Shown piece after piece: positions 42,901-50,978 of a DNA stretch of 59,118 nt. Below the pieces are notes generated by a model. It was not told where the DNA came from. It did not search any database and was given only the letters and a program-made list of their open reading frames with translations. Source of the DNA: Pseudomonadota bacterium. GTDB taxonomy: Bacteria; Pseudomonadota; Alphaproteobacteria; Sphingomonadales; Sphingomonadaceae. The stretch spans positions 24,200-83,317 of the forward strand of contig JAFECL010000017.1 in NCBI GenBank assembly GCA_018242165.1, given 5' to 3'. The number at the start of each line of letters is the position of its first letter. The first letter of the stretch is position 1. The translations under genes and the position numbers were made by a program.

Positions 42901-42936
42901 CCGGCGGGGGGCGGCTCGGTCTCGCCCCCCCGCCGG
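42901..42936 (-). terminator. GC hairpin after the Gly/Tyr-rich protein gene
   Basis: A 13-base left arm (42901-42913) pairs with 42923-42936, with one extra C. It starts 8 bases past the minus-strand stop at 42945. No T-run follows; terminator by position. Confidence 0.55.
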
Positions 42937-42944
42937 AAGCTGGT

Positions 42945-43382
42945 TCAGTTGCCGCGATACGGTTCGCCACGGCCCTGATAGGGATCGCCATAGCCACCCT
43001 GATAGCCGCCGCCGTAGCCGGGATAGCCGCCGCGCGGATCGCCATAGCCGCGCCGGTAATAGCCGTCGTCGCGGTCGCAGGGCCGGCCGTCGCGGTCATA
43101 GCGGTGGCCTTCGCGATCCCAGTAATAGCCATCGCGCCAGACCCAGCCTTCGCGATAGCCGCCCTGGGCATAGTAGCCCTGGTCGCGGTGATGGTTGCTG
43201 CCGGCCGAAGCGATGATCGCCCCGATCGCCAGCCCGAAGATCCCGGCGGCAATCGCCGTGCCGGTGTGGTCGCCGCCGCCGCGCCCGCCGCGATAGCTCT
43301 GCGCCGAGGCGGGGGTGGCCGAGGCGAGGGTGGTCGCGGCCAGGGCGGTGGCCAGCACGGTCTTCCGGATAATGCCAGTCAT
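42945..43382 (-). CDS. Secreted Gly/Tyr/Arg/Asp-rich protein
   Basis: The 145-residue protein has a signal peptide (ATALAATTLASATPASAQ), a Gly/Ala-rich hydrophobic stretch (GTAIAAGIFGLAIGAIIASAG) that may sit in a membrane, and a long low-complexity tail of Gly, Tyr, Arg and Asp (DGYYWDREGHRYDRDGRPCDRDDGYYRRGYGDPRGG and later GGYPGYGGGY). Such proteins in sphingomonads carry no assigned function; envelope or surface localisation is inferred. It has one Cys after the signal peptide. It diverges from the SdpI-like gene over about 200 bases. Confidence 0.78.
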   Translation of the reverse strand: MTGIIRKTVLATALAATTLASATPASAQSYRGGRGGGDHTGTAIAAGIFGLAIGAIIASAGSNHHRDQGYYAQGGYREGWVWRDGYYWDREGHRYDRDGRPCDRDDGYYRRGYGDPRGGYPGYGGGYQGGYGDPYQGRGEPYRGN

Positions 43383-43585
43383 CTTGCGTCTCCTGACGCG
43401 CGGGGCGGGAAGGAATTGCCGCTGGTCCGTCGCGTTGATGCCCTTCTAGGCCGGGCTGGCTGAATGGCGGCGGAAGCGGGCTGGCAGCATTCGTTCAGGT
43501 AAGTAAAAAGATTCGTGAACGGATTTTACAATTGCCTATCGCGCCGCCGCGCCGCAGGGTGATCGGGCAGGCAGGAGTACGCGCG

Positions 43586-44233
43586 ATGAAAGTGATGCCG
43601 ATGCTGATCGTCAGCCTGGTGGTCAGCGCCCTGATGCTGGCGCTGGGGCTGCACGCCGCGGCGCAGCTGCCGGCGGGGGCGATGCTGCCGATCCACTGGA
43701 ACGCGGCGGGCGAGGCCGATGGCTGGCAGAAGGCGGTTGACGCGGTGTGGGTCATGCCGCTGCTGGCGCTGGGGATCACGGGTGTGCTGGCCATGGTGCC
43801 CCGGCTGGAGGCGCTGCGCGAGAATGTCGCCGCCTCGGCCCCTGTGGTGCGGGTGGCCTGGGGCGGATCGCTGGCGCTGCTGGCGCTGGCGCAGGCAATG
43901 ATCGTTGCCCCGGCCTTCGGCTGGCACCTGCCCGCTTCGCTGCTGCTGCTGGCGGTGGGGGGCATGTTCCTGGCGCTGGGCAACCTGCTGCCCCGATCGC
44001 GCCCGGGCTATTTCGTGGGCATCCGCACCCCGTGGACCATGGCCGACCCCGACAACTGGATCGCCACCCATCGCCTGGCTGGCAAGACCTTCATGGCCGC
44101 CGGGCTGGCCTTCGTGCTGGCGGCGCTGCCGGCCACGCCAGAGGGGCTGCGGCTGGTGCTGGTCGGGCTGGCGGTGGTGCTGGCCGGGGTGGTGCCGATC
44201 GCCTGGTCCTGGCACCTGTCGCGCAAGGGCTAG
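43586..44233 (+). CDS. SdpI family membrane protein
   Basis: The 215-residue protein has about six membrane segments: LIVSLVVSALMLALGLHA, VWVMPLLALGITGVLAMVP, GSLALLALAQAMIVAPAF, ASLLLLAVGGMFLALGNLL, MAAGLAFVLAALPA and LVLVGLAVVLAGVVPIAW. The conserved SdpI pattern (LGNLLPRSRPGYFVGIRTPWTMADPDNWIATHRLAGK) and an N-terminal DUF1648 region (LPIHWNAAGEADGW) are visible. In Bacillus, SdpI gives immunity to the SdpC toxin; here the role is unknown. GCAGGAG precedes the ATG at 43586. Confidence 0.9.
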   Translation: MKVMPMLIVSLVVSALMLALGLHAAAQLPAGAMLPIHWNAAGEADGWQKAVDAVWVMPLLALGITGVLAMVPRLEALRENVAASAPVVRVAWGGSLALLALAQAMIVAPAFGWHLPASLLLLAVGGMFLALGNLLPRSRPGYFVGIRTPWTMADPDNWIATHRLAGKTFMAAGLAFVLAALPATPEGLRLVLVGLAVVLAGVVPIAWSWHLSRKG

Positions 44234-44235
44234 GC

Positions 44236-44832
44236 TTGGACGGCACCGCGATCGTCTGCGCCACCCGCGCCCATGGCGAAAGCGGGGTGATCGCCCGGCT
44301 GCTGACCGCCGAGGCGGGGCTTCAGGCCGGTTATGTCGCCGGCGGGCGGGGGCGGCTGCTGCGTCCGGTGCTGGTGCCGGGCAACAGCGTGGCCGCCGAA
44401 TGGCGCCCGCGCCCCGGTGGCCAGCTGCCCGGCCTGCGGGTCGAGCTGGTCGCCAGCCGCGCGCCGTTCCTGGCCGAACCCTTGCCGGCCGCCGCGATCG
44501 CCTGGGCCACCGCGCTGGCCGCCGCCGCGTTGCCCGAACGCCAGCCCTATCCCAGCCTCCATGCCGCCTTGGGGGCCTTGCTCGACGCCATCTGCCATGC
44601 CCCCTCGGCGCGCGGCTGGCTGCCCGGCCTGCTGGCCTACGAGGCGCTGGTGCTGCGCGAGCTGGGCTATGGCGGTGCCGCGCCCGAGCCGGTGGAGGGC
44701 TGGGCCGGGGCGCTGGGCCAGTTCGACCGGCTGGGCCAGCGGCTGGCGCGCTATGTGCTTGCCGAAAGGCGCGGCGATGTTATGGCGGCGCGCGCCGTGC
44801 TGCGGGCACGGCTGGAACGGATCGCAGGATAG
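44236..44832 (+). CDS. recO: DNA repair protein RecO
   Basis: RecO loads RecA on gaps in the RecFOR pathway. The 198-residue protein fits RecO: the N-terminal OB fold ([58 protein letters not shown]) and the helical C-terminal part ([36 protein letters not shown]) are present. It is shorter than E. coli RecO (about 240) and lacks the Zn-finger cysteines, as in several alphaproteobacteria. The start is a TTG two bases after the SdpI stop, an uncommon start that needs checking. leuB follows. Confidence 0.82.
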   Translation: MDGTAIVCATRAHGESGVIARLLTAEAGLQAGYVAGGRGRLLRPVLVPGNSVAAEWRPRPGGQLPGLRVELVASRAPFLAEPLPAAAIAWATALAAAALPERQPYPSLHAALGALLDAICHAPSARGWLPGLLAYEALVLRELGYGGAAPEPVEGWAGALGQFDRLGQRLARYVLAERRGDVMAARAVLRARLERIAG

Positions 44833-44842
44833 GGTAGGGCGC

Positions 44843-45886
44843 ATGAAGATTGCGGTTTTCGCCGGCGACGGGATCGGGCCGGAAGTGACCGAACAGGCGG
44901 TGCGGGTGCTGCGGGCGCTGGGCCTGCCCGGGCTGGAACTGACCGAGGGCGATGTCGGCGGCGCGGCCTATAACAAGCACGGCCACCCCCTGCCTGAAGT
45001 AACGCTGGCCACGGCCCGCGCGGCCGATGCCATCCTGTTCGGCGCGGTGGGCGATTTCTCGTGCGACCATCTCGAACGCCACCTGCGCCCCGAACAGGCG
45101 ATCCTGGGGCTGCGCAAGGAATTAGGCCTGTTCGCCAACCTGCGTCCGGCGCGGCTGTTCGCGGGGATGGAGGGCTTTTCGGCGCTGCGCCCCGAGGTGG
45201 CCGGGCAGATCGACCTGCTGATCGTCCGCGAGCTGAACGGCGATGTCTATTTCGGCGAAAAGGGCATCCGCACCCTGCCCGACGGGCGCCGCCAGGGCTG
45301 GGACATGATGGCCTACGCCGAGGATGAGGTGCGCCGCATCGCCCATGTCGGCTTCCGTGCGGCGATGGGCCGCAAGAAGAAGCTTTGCAGCGTCGACAAG
45401 GCCAATGTGCTGGAAACCAGCCAGCTGTGGCGCAACGTGATGATCGAGGTTGCCGCCGAATACCCCGAGGTGGAACTCAGCCACATGTATGTCGACAATG
45501 CCGCGATGCAGCTGGTGCGCGCGCCCGGCCAGTTCGACGTGGTGGTCACCGGCAACCTGTTCGGCGATATCCTCTCGGATCAGGCCAGCATGTGCGTCGG
45601 CTCGATCGGGCTCCTGGCCTCGGCCTCGCTGGCCGAGGGCACGAAGGGCCTCTACGAGCCGATCCACGGCAGCGCGCCCGACATTGCCGGGCAGGACAAG
45701 GCCAATCCGCTGGCCACGATCCTCTCCGCCGCGATGCTGCTGCGCCATTCGTTCGGGGCCGAAGCCCCGGCGGCGCGGATCGAGGCGGCGGTGGCCCGGG
45801 CGCTGGGCGACGGGGTGCGCGGGTTCGACCTGGGTGGCAGCATGGGCACCCGGGCGATCGGCGATGCGGTTGTGGAGCGCCTGTGA
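44843..45886 (+). CDS. leuB: 3-isopropylmalate dehydrogenase
   Basis: LeuB oxidises 3-isopropylmalate in leucine synthesis. The 347-residue sequence contains [16 protein letters not shown], the substrate region [30 protein letters not shown], the NAD-binding [16 protein letters not shown] and [32 protein letters not shown]. The ATG at 44843 opens the fold; the long upstream frame is recO shadow. It is 10 bases after recO and shares one base with the next start (TGATG). leuA, leuC and leuD are not nearby. Confidence 0.96.
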   Translation: MKIAVFAGDGIGPEVTEQAVRVLRALGLPGLELTEGDVGGAAYNKHGHPLPEVTLATARAADAILFGAVGDFSCDHLERHLRPEQAILGLRKELGLFANLRPARLFAGMEGFSALRPEVAGQIDLLIVRELNGDVYFGEKGIRTLPDGRRQGWDMMAYAEDEVRRIAHVGFRAAMGRKKKLCSVDKANVLETSQLWRNVMIEVAAEYPEVELSHMYVDNAAMQLVRAPGQFDVVVTGNLFGDILSDQASMCVGSIGLLASASLAEGTKGLYEPIHGSAPDIAGQDKANPLATILSAAMLLRHSFGAEAPAARIEAAVARALGDGVRGFDLGGSMGTRAIGDAVVERL

Positions 45887-47010
45887 TGACCCTGCGGCTT
45901 GGCATTGTCCTTCCCACCTATAACGAGCGCGGCAACCTTGCCGGGATGGTCAAGCGGCTGGATGCCGCGCTGGCCGGGATCGGCTGGGAGGCGATCTTCG
46001 TCGATGACAACAGCCCCGACGGCACCGCCGACGAAGCCCGCGCCATTGCCCGCGAAGACAGCCGGGTTCGGGTGATCCAGCGGATCGGGCGGCGCGGGCT
46101 GTCCTCGGCGGCGATCGAGGGGATGTGCGCCACCTCGGCGCCGGTGGTGGCGGTGATGGATGCCGATCACCAGCACGATCCCGCCCTGCTGCCCGGGATG
46201 CTGGCGGCGATCGAGAGCGGGGACTACGACCTCGCCTATGCCAGCCGCTTTGCCGAGGGGGCCAGCACCGAACAGTGGGGGCGGCCCGACCGGGTCAAGG
46301 CCAGCGGCATCGCCAATGCGCTGGCCCGCCGGGTTACCGGCGTGGAACTGTCCGATCCGATGAGCGGCTATTTCATGCTGCCCACCGCGACGCTGCGGGC
46401 CGACGCGCACCGCCTGTCGGGTGTGGGCTTCAAGATCCTGCTCGACATCCTCGCGACGGTGAAAGCGCCGCTGCGGGTGAAGGAAGTGCCGCTGGACTTT
46501 GCCGCGCGCGCCGAGGGCGAGAGCAAGCTGGACCGTACCGTGGTCTTCGAATTCCTCGTCGGGCTCTACGACAAGTGGCTGGGCCGCTTCATCCCCACCC
46601 GCTTTGCCCTGTTCGGCACGGTGGGCGCGGCGGGGGCGCTGGTGCATTTCGGGGTGCTGGCCATGGTGCTGCACCTGTTCGGCGCGCGCTTCGCGCTGAG
46701 CCACTATCCCAAGGAAGCGGCCTTCATCGTCGGCCAGACCGTCGCGGCGCTGGTGGCGATGACCTTCAACTTCGCGCTGAATAACGAGCTGACCTATTCC
46801 GACAAACGCCTGCGCGGCCTGTTCCCGGTGCTGCGCGGCTGGGCCCAGTTCGCGCTGACCTGCTCGCTGGGGATCGTCACGCAAATCGGCGTGGCGACGG
46901 CCTTGGTGCGGGTGGGGGTACATGCCTATCCGGCTGCTGCTGCCGGCATCGTGCTGGCCTCGGTGTGGAACTTTGCGCTGAGCAGCAAGTTCGTCTGGGG
47001 GAAGTACTAG
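45886..47010 (+). CDS. Polyprenyl-phosphate glycosyltransferase fused to GtrA-like membrane domain
   Basis: The 374-residue protein has an N-terminal GT2 domain like dolichol/polyprenol-phosphate mannose synthase: IVLPTYNERGNLAGMVKRL, FVDDNSPDGTADEARAIA and MDADHQHDPALLPGML. A C-terminal GtrA domain of about four membrane helices follows (FALFGTVGAAGALVHFGVLAMVLHLF, FIVGQTVAALVAMTFNFALNNELTYSDKRL, VLASVWNFALSSKFVW). Such fusions make and possibly flip lipid-linked sugar. It is coupled to leuB by TGATG. Its stop overlaps the PMT gene stop in CTAG. Confidence 0.92.
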   Translation: MTLRLGIVLPTYNERGNLAGMVKRLDAALAGIGWEAIFVDDNSPDGTADEARAIAREDSRVRVIQRIGRRGLSSAAIEGMCATSAPVVAVMDADHQHDPALLPGMLAAIESGDYDLAYASRFAEGASTEQWGRPDRVKASGIANALARRVTGVELSDPMSGYFMLPTATLRADAHRLSGVGFKILLDILATVKAPLRVKEVPLDFAARAEGESKLDRTVVFEFLVGLYDKWLGRFIPTRFALFGTVGAAGALVHFGVLAMVLHLFGARFALSHYPKEAAFIVGQTVAALVAMTFNFALNNELTYSDKRLRGLFPVLRGWAQFALTCSLGIVTQIGVATALVRVGVHAYPAAAAGIVLASVWNFALSSKFVWGKY

Positions 47011-48281
47011 CGCCAGCTATCCAGCCACATCCATTGCACAAAGCTGTCGCGCCCGTGGGCCAGCGGCGCGGCGGACAGGATCGGGTAGAACTGAACGAAA
47101 GTGCCCAGGCTGGCGGCCACCAGCATCGGCCCGGCCCATGACCACCAGCGCCCGGCGCGCCACAGATCGTCGAGCGCCAGCGCCAGCAGCGCCATCAGGA
47201 AGGTGCCGGCCAAGAGGTAGTGGTAGTAGAACTGCACCGGCTTGCCGTTCAGCGCCCACATGGCGAGGCACATGGCGTAGAGCACCAGCAGCGCCAGCGC
47301 ATCGTGCCGCCCGCGCGCCAGCGCCGCCCACAGCGCCCAGACCAGCGCGCCAAGGCCCGCCCACATTGCCACCGGATTGCCCACCAGCAGCACCCCGCGC
47401 TGGGCACCGTCGACCGGCTCGTAGAGGTACCAGATCGGCCGCAGATCCAGCACCCATTGCCACCACTGGCTCTGATAGGTGTGATGCTGGGTGACGCTGG
47501 CCTGCAGCTGCAGCATCATCTTGTGCCAGCCGACGATCCCTTCGGGCCCGATCGGGTGGTCGCTATAGCCATAGGCCGGGGCAAAGCTGGCCCAATAGAC
47601 CAGCAGCGGCACGGTGCCAAGCCACAGCGCCGCCTCGGCCAGGCTGATGCCGGGGATCGGCGCACCATCGCGGCCGAGCAGGTCCAGCCGCCCGGTCGCC
47701 GCCAGCCGCAGCCCGGCAAAGCCCAGCCCCAGCACCAGCGCGACGGGCGCCATGCTCCACTTCGCCGCCAGCGACAGGCCCAGCGCCACGCCCGCCAGCG
47801 CCAGATGCCGCCGCGCGCCATCGGGCCGGGCGACCGCCACGGCCACCTGCCACAGCGCCACCATCGCCATGCCGGCCATCACCATGTCGAGCATGGCGAT
47901 CCGGCTCTGGACGAACCAGGCGAAATCGCCGGCCAGCAGCAGCATGCCCGCCACGGCGGCAAAGCGCCGGGCCGACAGCCACCACAGCGCCCGGCCAAAG
48001 GCGAACAGCCCCAGCGTGCCCGCCAGCAGGCTGGGCAGCCGCCAGGCCCAGGGTCGATCGCCCAGCAGGGCGATCGCGGCGGCGATCGCCTCCTTGCCCA
48101 GCAGGGGGTGCTCGGCATTGGCCATGTGCCCGGCCAGCAGGGCGCGGGCGGCGGGCAGGTAGTGGATCTCGTCAAAGAACGGCCGGGCCGGGGTGCCAAG
48201 ATGCCATCCGGCCAGCACCATGAAGCCCAGCGCGATGGCCGCCTGCCAGCGCAGCGGGTCCTGTTCGGGGGCGGCGTTCAT
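47007..48281 (-). CDS. PMT/GT39-type dolichyl-phosphate-mannose-protein mannosyltransferase family protein
   Basis: The 424-residue polytopic membrane protein has the GT-C signature near the N-terminus, FFDEIHYLPAARALLAGHMANAEHPLLGKEAIAAAIALLGDRPWAWRLPSLLAG (D-E motif in the first periplasmic loop). About nine or more hydrophobic segments follow. The C-terminal part (LDDLWRAGRWWSWAGPMLVAASLGTFVQFYPILSAAPL) is typical of bacterial PMT-like proteins. These move mannose or other sugars from polyprenyl phosphate to protein or lipid. It converges on the GT2-GtrA gene, a likely donor supplier. The ATG at 48281 is chosen; metZ diverges 76 bases away. Confidence 0.88.
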   Translation of the reverse strand: MNAAPEQDPLRWQAAIALGFMVLAGWHLGTPARPFFDEIHYLPAARALLAGHMANAEHPLLGKEAIAAAIALLGDRPWAWRLPSLLAGTLGLFAFGRALWWLSARRFAAVAGMLLLAGDFAWFVQSRIAMLDMVMAGMAMVALWQVAVAVARPDGARRHLALAGVALGLSLAAKWSMAPVALVLGLGFAGLRLAATGRLDLLGRDGAPIPGISLAEAALWLGTVPLLVYWASFAPAYGYSDHPIGPEGIVGWHKMMLQLQASVTQHHTYQSQWWQWVLDLRPIWYLYEPVDGAQRGVLLVGNPVAMWAGLGALVWALWAALARGRHDALALLVLYAMCLAMWALNGKPVQFYYHYLLAGTFLMALLALALDDLWRAGRWWSWAGPMLVAASLGTFVQFYPILSAAPLAHGRDSFVQWMWLDSWR

Positions 48282-48357
48282 GGCGTGATGCCTAACGCCG
48301 CCATGCCGGGCAGGCAATGGCTTGCCCACCCGCCTGCGAGCCCTTAGAGCCACGCCC

Positions 48358-49566
48358 ATGAAACGCACCACCGGACAGAACCGCGAACTGACCCGCACCT
48401 GGCGCCCCGCCACCCGCGCCGTGCGCGGCGGCACTTGGCGCAGCGATCATGGCGAGACCAGCGAGGCGATCTACGTCACCAGCGGCTATTGCTACGAGGA
48501 TGCCGCCACCCCCGCCGCGCGCTTTGCCGGCGAGCAACCGGGGATGACCTATGCCCGCACCCAGAACCCTTCGGTGCAGATGCTGGAGGAACGCATCGCG
48601 CTGATGGAGGGGGCCGAGGCCTGCCGGGTGCAGGCCAGCGGCATGGCGGCGATGACAGCCGCGATGCTGTGCCAGCTTTCCGCCGGCGACCACATGGTGA
48701 TCGGCCGCGCCGCCTTTGGCCCCACCCGCTGGGTGGCCGACAACCTGCTGCCGCGCTTCGGCATCGAAGTGACCACCATCGACGGCCGCGACAATGCTGC
48801 GTGGGAGCGGGCGGTGCGCCCCAACACCAAGGTTTTCTTCTTCGAAACCCCCTCGAACCCGACGATGGACGTGGTCGATATCCGGGGCGTTTCGGCCATC
48901 GCCCGCGCGCACGGGGTGCGGACCGTGGTGGATAACGCCTTCGCCACCAGCGCCCTCCAGCGCCCGCTGGAGCTGGGGGCCGACGTGGTCGCCTATGCCG
49001 CCACCAAGCTGATGGACGGGCAGGGCCGGGTGCTGGCCGGCGCGGTCTGCGGCAGCGCCGATTTCATCAACAACGTGCTGCTGCCGTTCCAGCGCAACAC
49101 TGGCCCCACGCTGGCCCCGTTCAACGCCTGGGTGGTGCTGAAGGGGCTGGAAACGATGGACCTGCGCGCCCATGCCCAGGCCGATGCGGCGCTGGAAGTG
49201 GCCCGCTTCATCGAAGGCCGGCTGGGCGCGGTCAATATGCCGGGCCTGCCCAGCCATCCGCAGCATGATCTGTGCATGAGCCAGATGAAGAAGGCCGGAT
49301 CGGTGTTCAGCTTCGAGGTGCCCGGCGGCAAGGCGGCGGCGCATGCCCTGCTGGATGCGCTGGCGCTGATCGACATCTCGAACAACATCGGCGACACCAA
49401 GAGCCTGATGACCCACCCCGCCACCACCACCCATTCCAGCCTGACGCCGGAGACGCGGGCGAACATGGGGATCACCGACGGGATGCTGCGGATCAGCGTG
49501 GGGCTGGAAGATGTGCAGGATCTGATCGAGGATCTGGATCAGGCGCTGACGGCGGCGGGCTGCTGA
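48358..49566 (+). CDS. metZ: O-succinylhomoserine sulfhydrylase
   Basis: MetZ makes homocysteine from O-succinylhomoserine and sulfide. The 402-residue PLP enzyme of the Cys/Met metabolism family contains YARTQNPSVQMLEERIALMEGAEACRVQASGMAAMTAAML, FETPSNPTMDVVDI, VVDNAFATSALQRPLELGADVVAYAATKLMDGQGRVL (PLP Lys in ATKLMDG) and HPATTTHSSLTPETRANMGITDGMLRISVGLED. The ATG at 48358 follows a short gap from the divergent PMT gene. No SAM-type riboswitch was convincing upstream. Confidence 0.94.
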   Translation: MKRTTGQNRELTRTWRPATRAVRGGTWRSDHGETSEAIYVTSGYCYEDAATPAARFAGEQPGMTYARTQNPSVQMLEERIALMEGAEACRVQASGMAAMTAAMLCQLSAGDHMVIGRAAFGPTRWVADNLLPRFGIEVTTIDGRDNAAWERAVRPNTKVFFFETPSNPTMDVVDIRGVSAIARAHGVRTVVDNAFATSALQRPLELGADVVAYAATKLMDGQGRVLAGAVCGSADFINNVLLPFQRNTGPTLAPFNAWVVLKGLETMDLRAHAQADAALEVARFIEGRLGAVNMPGLPSHPQHDLCMSQMKKAGSVFSFEVPGGKAAAHALLDALALIDISNNIGDTKSLMTHPATTTHSSLTPETRANMGITDGMLRISVGLEDVQDLIEDLDQALTAAGC

Positions 49567-49574
49567 ACCCGCCG

Positions 49575-49623
49575 GCTGCCGCAGCGGGCGCCGGAAAGTT
49601 CACTGCCGCCACGCTGCGGCAGC
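49575..49623 (+). terminator. 12-base inverted repeat after metZ
   Basis: Perfect arms at 49575-49586 and 49612-49623 are separated by 25 bases, starting 9 bases after the metZ stop. The long loop is unusual for an intrinsic terminator, and no T-run follows. Confidence 0.45.
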
Positions 49624-49710
49624 GCCAGGGCGCGCGCATTCCACGAAAAACGCCGGGCCAAGCTATTGATAACAGGGCATCTTCACAAACGTCACCCGTA
49701 TCGCGTGTGG

Positions 49711-49867
49711 AGGAAAAGTTTTCCTGAAACTTTTCCCTTGCGAATCAATGCCTTCACTCATGTCAAAGAACAGCCCCGTGGCTGGCATGGGGCGGGGGTG
49801 TAGGAAAGCGGTTTTGTGGGGGGGGGGGCTGCAGAACGGTTAGTTGCCTTGTCACAGCAATTCCCCA
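49711..49867 (-). repeat. ~160-bp structured repeat, copy B (inverted relative to copy A)
   Basis: On the minus strand this copy has the same order of blocks as 23687-23851: TGACA end, CCCACAAAACC, TTTCCTACA, GCCAGCCA, boxA-like TGTTCTTTGACATG (49759-49772), ATTGATTCGCAAGG and a hairpin. The hairpin has perfect 10-base arms GGAAAAGTTT (49712-49721) and AAACTTTTCC (49727-49736). It lies just upstream of the low-GC mrr gene. Confidence 0.8.
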
Positions 49868-49984
49868 ATGATTTGGCTCACGCGTTGCCAGCCGCGGGTT
49901 ATGGGGCATTGAGTCACAAGAAGTTATAGAAATGGCGGGGATTTTGTAGATTGCTGATCCCTGCGCATTTGTTAGTCTCGGCAC

Positions 49985-50908
49985 ATGCCTATACCAGACT
50001 ACCAATCACTCATGCTCCCTGTTCTGACGATTGCGGCACAAGGTGAGACCCGCGCAGCTGTAGTCGCTCAGGCAATTGGCGACCAGCTAGGTTTAAGTGA
50101 CGAAGAGCGCTTAGAAATGTTGCCCAGCGGCAAGCAGAGCGTGCTGATCAATCGAATTCACTGGGCGAAGTTCTACATGTCTAAGGCAGGTCTAATAGAC
50201 GTGCCGAAGCGCGGGGTGTTTGTTGCCTCGGCAAGTGGCCGTGCCCTGTTGGCTACTAAGCCCTTGCGTATCGATGTGGAGCTATTGAAGTCTTTTCCTT
50301 CATTCGCGGAATTCTACCGCCAGGCATCCGAGCGGGAAGAGGTGGCGGTTTCTCAGGCGGTGTCGTCAATTGCAGCGCTGGACGCCACGCCAGAAGAGCA
50401 AATTGAAATTGCCCAAAGTACGTTAGCAGCAGCACTCAAGGCGGAGCTGTTGCAGCGCGTTTTGGAGCAGTCACCAACCTTCTTTGAAGGCTTAATTGTC
50501 GATCTGCTCGTAGCGATGGGATACGGTGGATCGCATGAAGATGCAGCACGGCAACTCGGGAAGTCGGGTGATGGCGGCGTTGATGGCGTGATCGACGAAG
50601 ATCGGCTTGGACTTGACCGTATTTATGTACAGGCCAAGCACTACACTGCAGGTTCGGTTGGCAGGCCTGAGGTTCAAGGTTTTGTTGGAAGCCTGGTCGG
50701 CCTAGGCGCGAATAAGGGCGTCTTTGTTACAACATCTGGTTTCAGCAAACAGGCGTTGGACTATGTCAGGGGACTACAGCAGCGAGTTATCCTGATTGAT
50801 GGGGCACGTTTGACGGAGCTGATGATGGAATATGGTGTGGGCGTCCGCACTAGCAGAGTGATCGAGGTCAAGCGGCTTGATGAAGATTTCTTCTCGGACG
50901 GTTTTTGA
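49985..50908 (+). CDS. Mrr-type restriction endonuclease
   Basis: The 307-residue protein has an N-terminal Mrr_N winged-helix domain (YQSLMLPVLTIAAQGETRAAVVAQAIGDQLGLSDEERLEMLPSGKQSVLINRIHWAKFYMSKAGLIDVPKRGVFVASASGRALL) and a C-terminal Mrr catalytic domain with PD-(D/E)XK residues. These are Asp200 in GKSGDGGVDGVID and Gln216-Ala-Lys218 in YVQAKHY, with Glu169 in FFEGLIVDLL. Such type IV enzymes cut modified foreign DNA. No methylase or specificity gene is adjacent. It is clearly less GC-rich than its neighbours, so horizontal gain is likely. Residues look intact. Confidence 0.92.
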   Translation: MPIPDYQSLMLPVLTIAAQGETRAAVVAQAIGDQLGLSDEERLEMLPSGKQSVLINRIHWAKFYMSKAGLIDVPKRGVFVASASGRALLATKPLRIDVELLKSFPSFAEFYRQASEREEVAVSQAVSSIAALDATPEEQIEIAQSTLAAALKAELLQRVLEQSPTFFEGLIVDLLVAMGYGGSHEDAARQLGKSGDGGVDGVIDEDRLGLDRIYVQAKHYTAGSVGRPEVQGFVGSLVGLGANKGVFVTTSGFSKQALDYVRGLQQRVILIDGARLTELMMEYGVGVRTSRVIEVKRLDEDFFSDGF

Positions 50909-50978
50909 TGCCTGGTTAGCCGTTTTAGGCAATGTTCGCCGCCTTGCCGCCCCCGCCAATCCTCGCTAACCTTTGCCC

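Larger units (their letters stand above)
42566..42944. other. 379-bp non-coding stretch with three inverted repeats
   Basis: Between the glycosyltransferase start and the Gly/Tyr-rich protein stop there is no credible gene. It holds a 38-bp perfect hairpin, a 9-base-arm hairpin (GAGGGTGCC 42847-42855 / GGCACCCTC 42867-42875) and a third hairpin beside the upstream gene's stop. GCCTTTGGC near 42611-42619 recurs inverted as GCCAAAGGC near 42761-42769, which extends the symmetry around the 38-bp element. Confidence 0.75.
49567..49984. other. 418-bp non-coding stretch between metZ and mrr
   Basis: No credible gene is seen. It contains perfect 12-base inverted arms GCTGCCGCAGCG (49575-49586) and CGCTGCGGCAGC (49612-49623), probably the metZ terminator. 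Copy B of the ~160-bp repeat (49711-49867) follows, with an 11-base G run (49818-49828), and then an AT-richer leader before mrr. Confidence 0.75.

Noticed and set aside
43586..44233. Toxin-antitoxin or Sdp cannibalism system around the SdpI-like protein
   Set aside because: No SdpC-like toxin or SdpAB gene is nearby; SdpI-like proteins are widespread without toxins.
48282..48357. SAM-type riboswitch upstream of metZ
   Set aside because: The gap is only 76 bases and shared with a divergent gene; no conserved SAM-II or SAM/SAH core could be found by eye.
50909..50978. Right-hand repeat arm after mrr that would make a cassette like the Tsi6-like one
   Set aside because: No sequence resembling the TGACA end or hairpin was found in this short gap.
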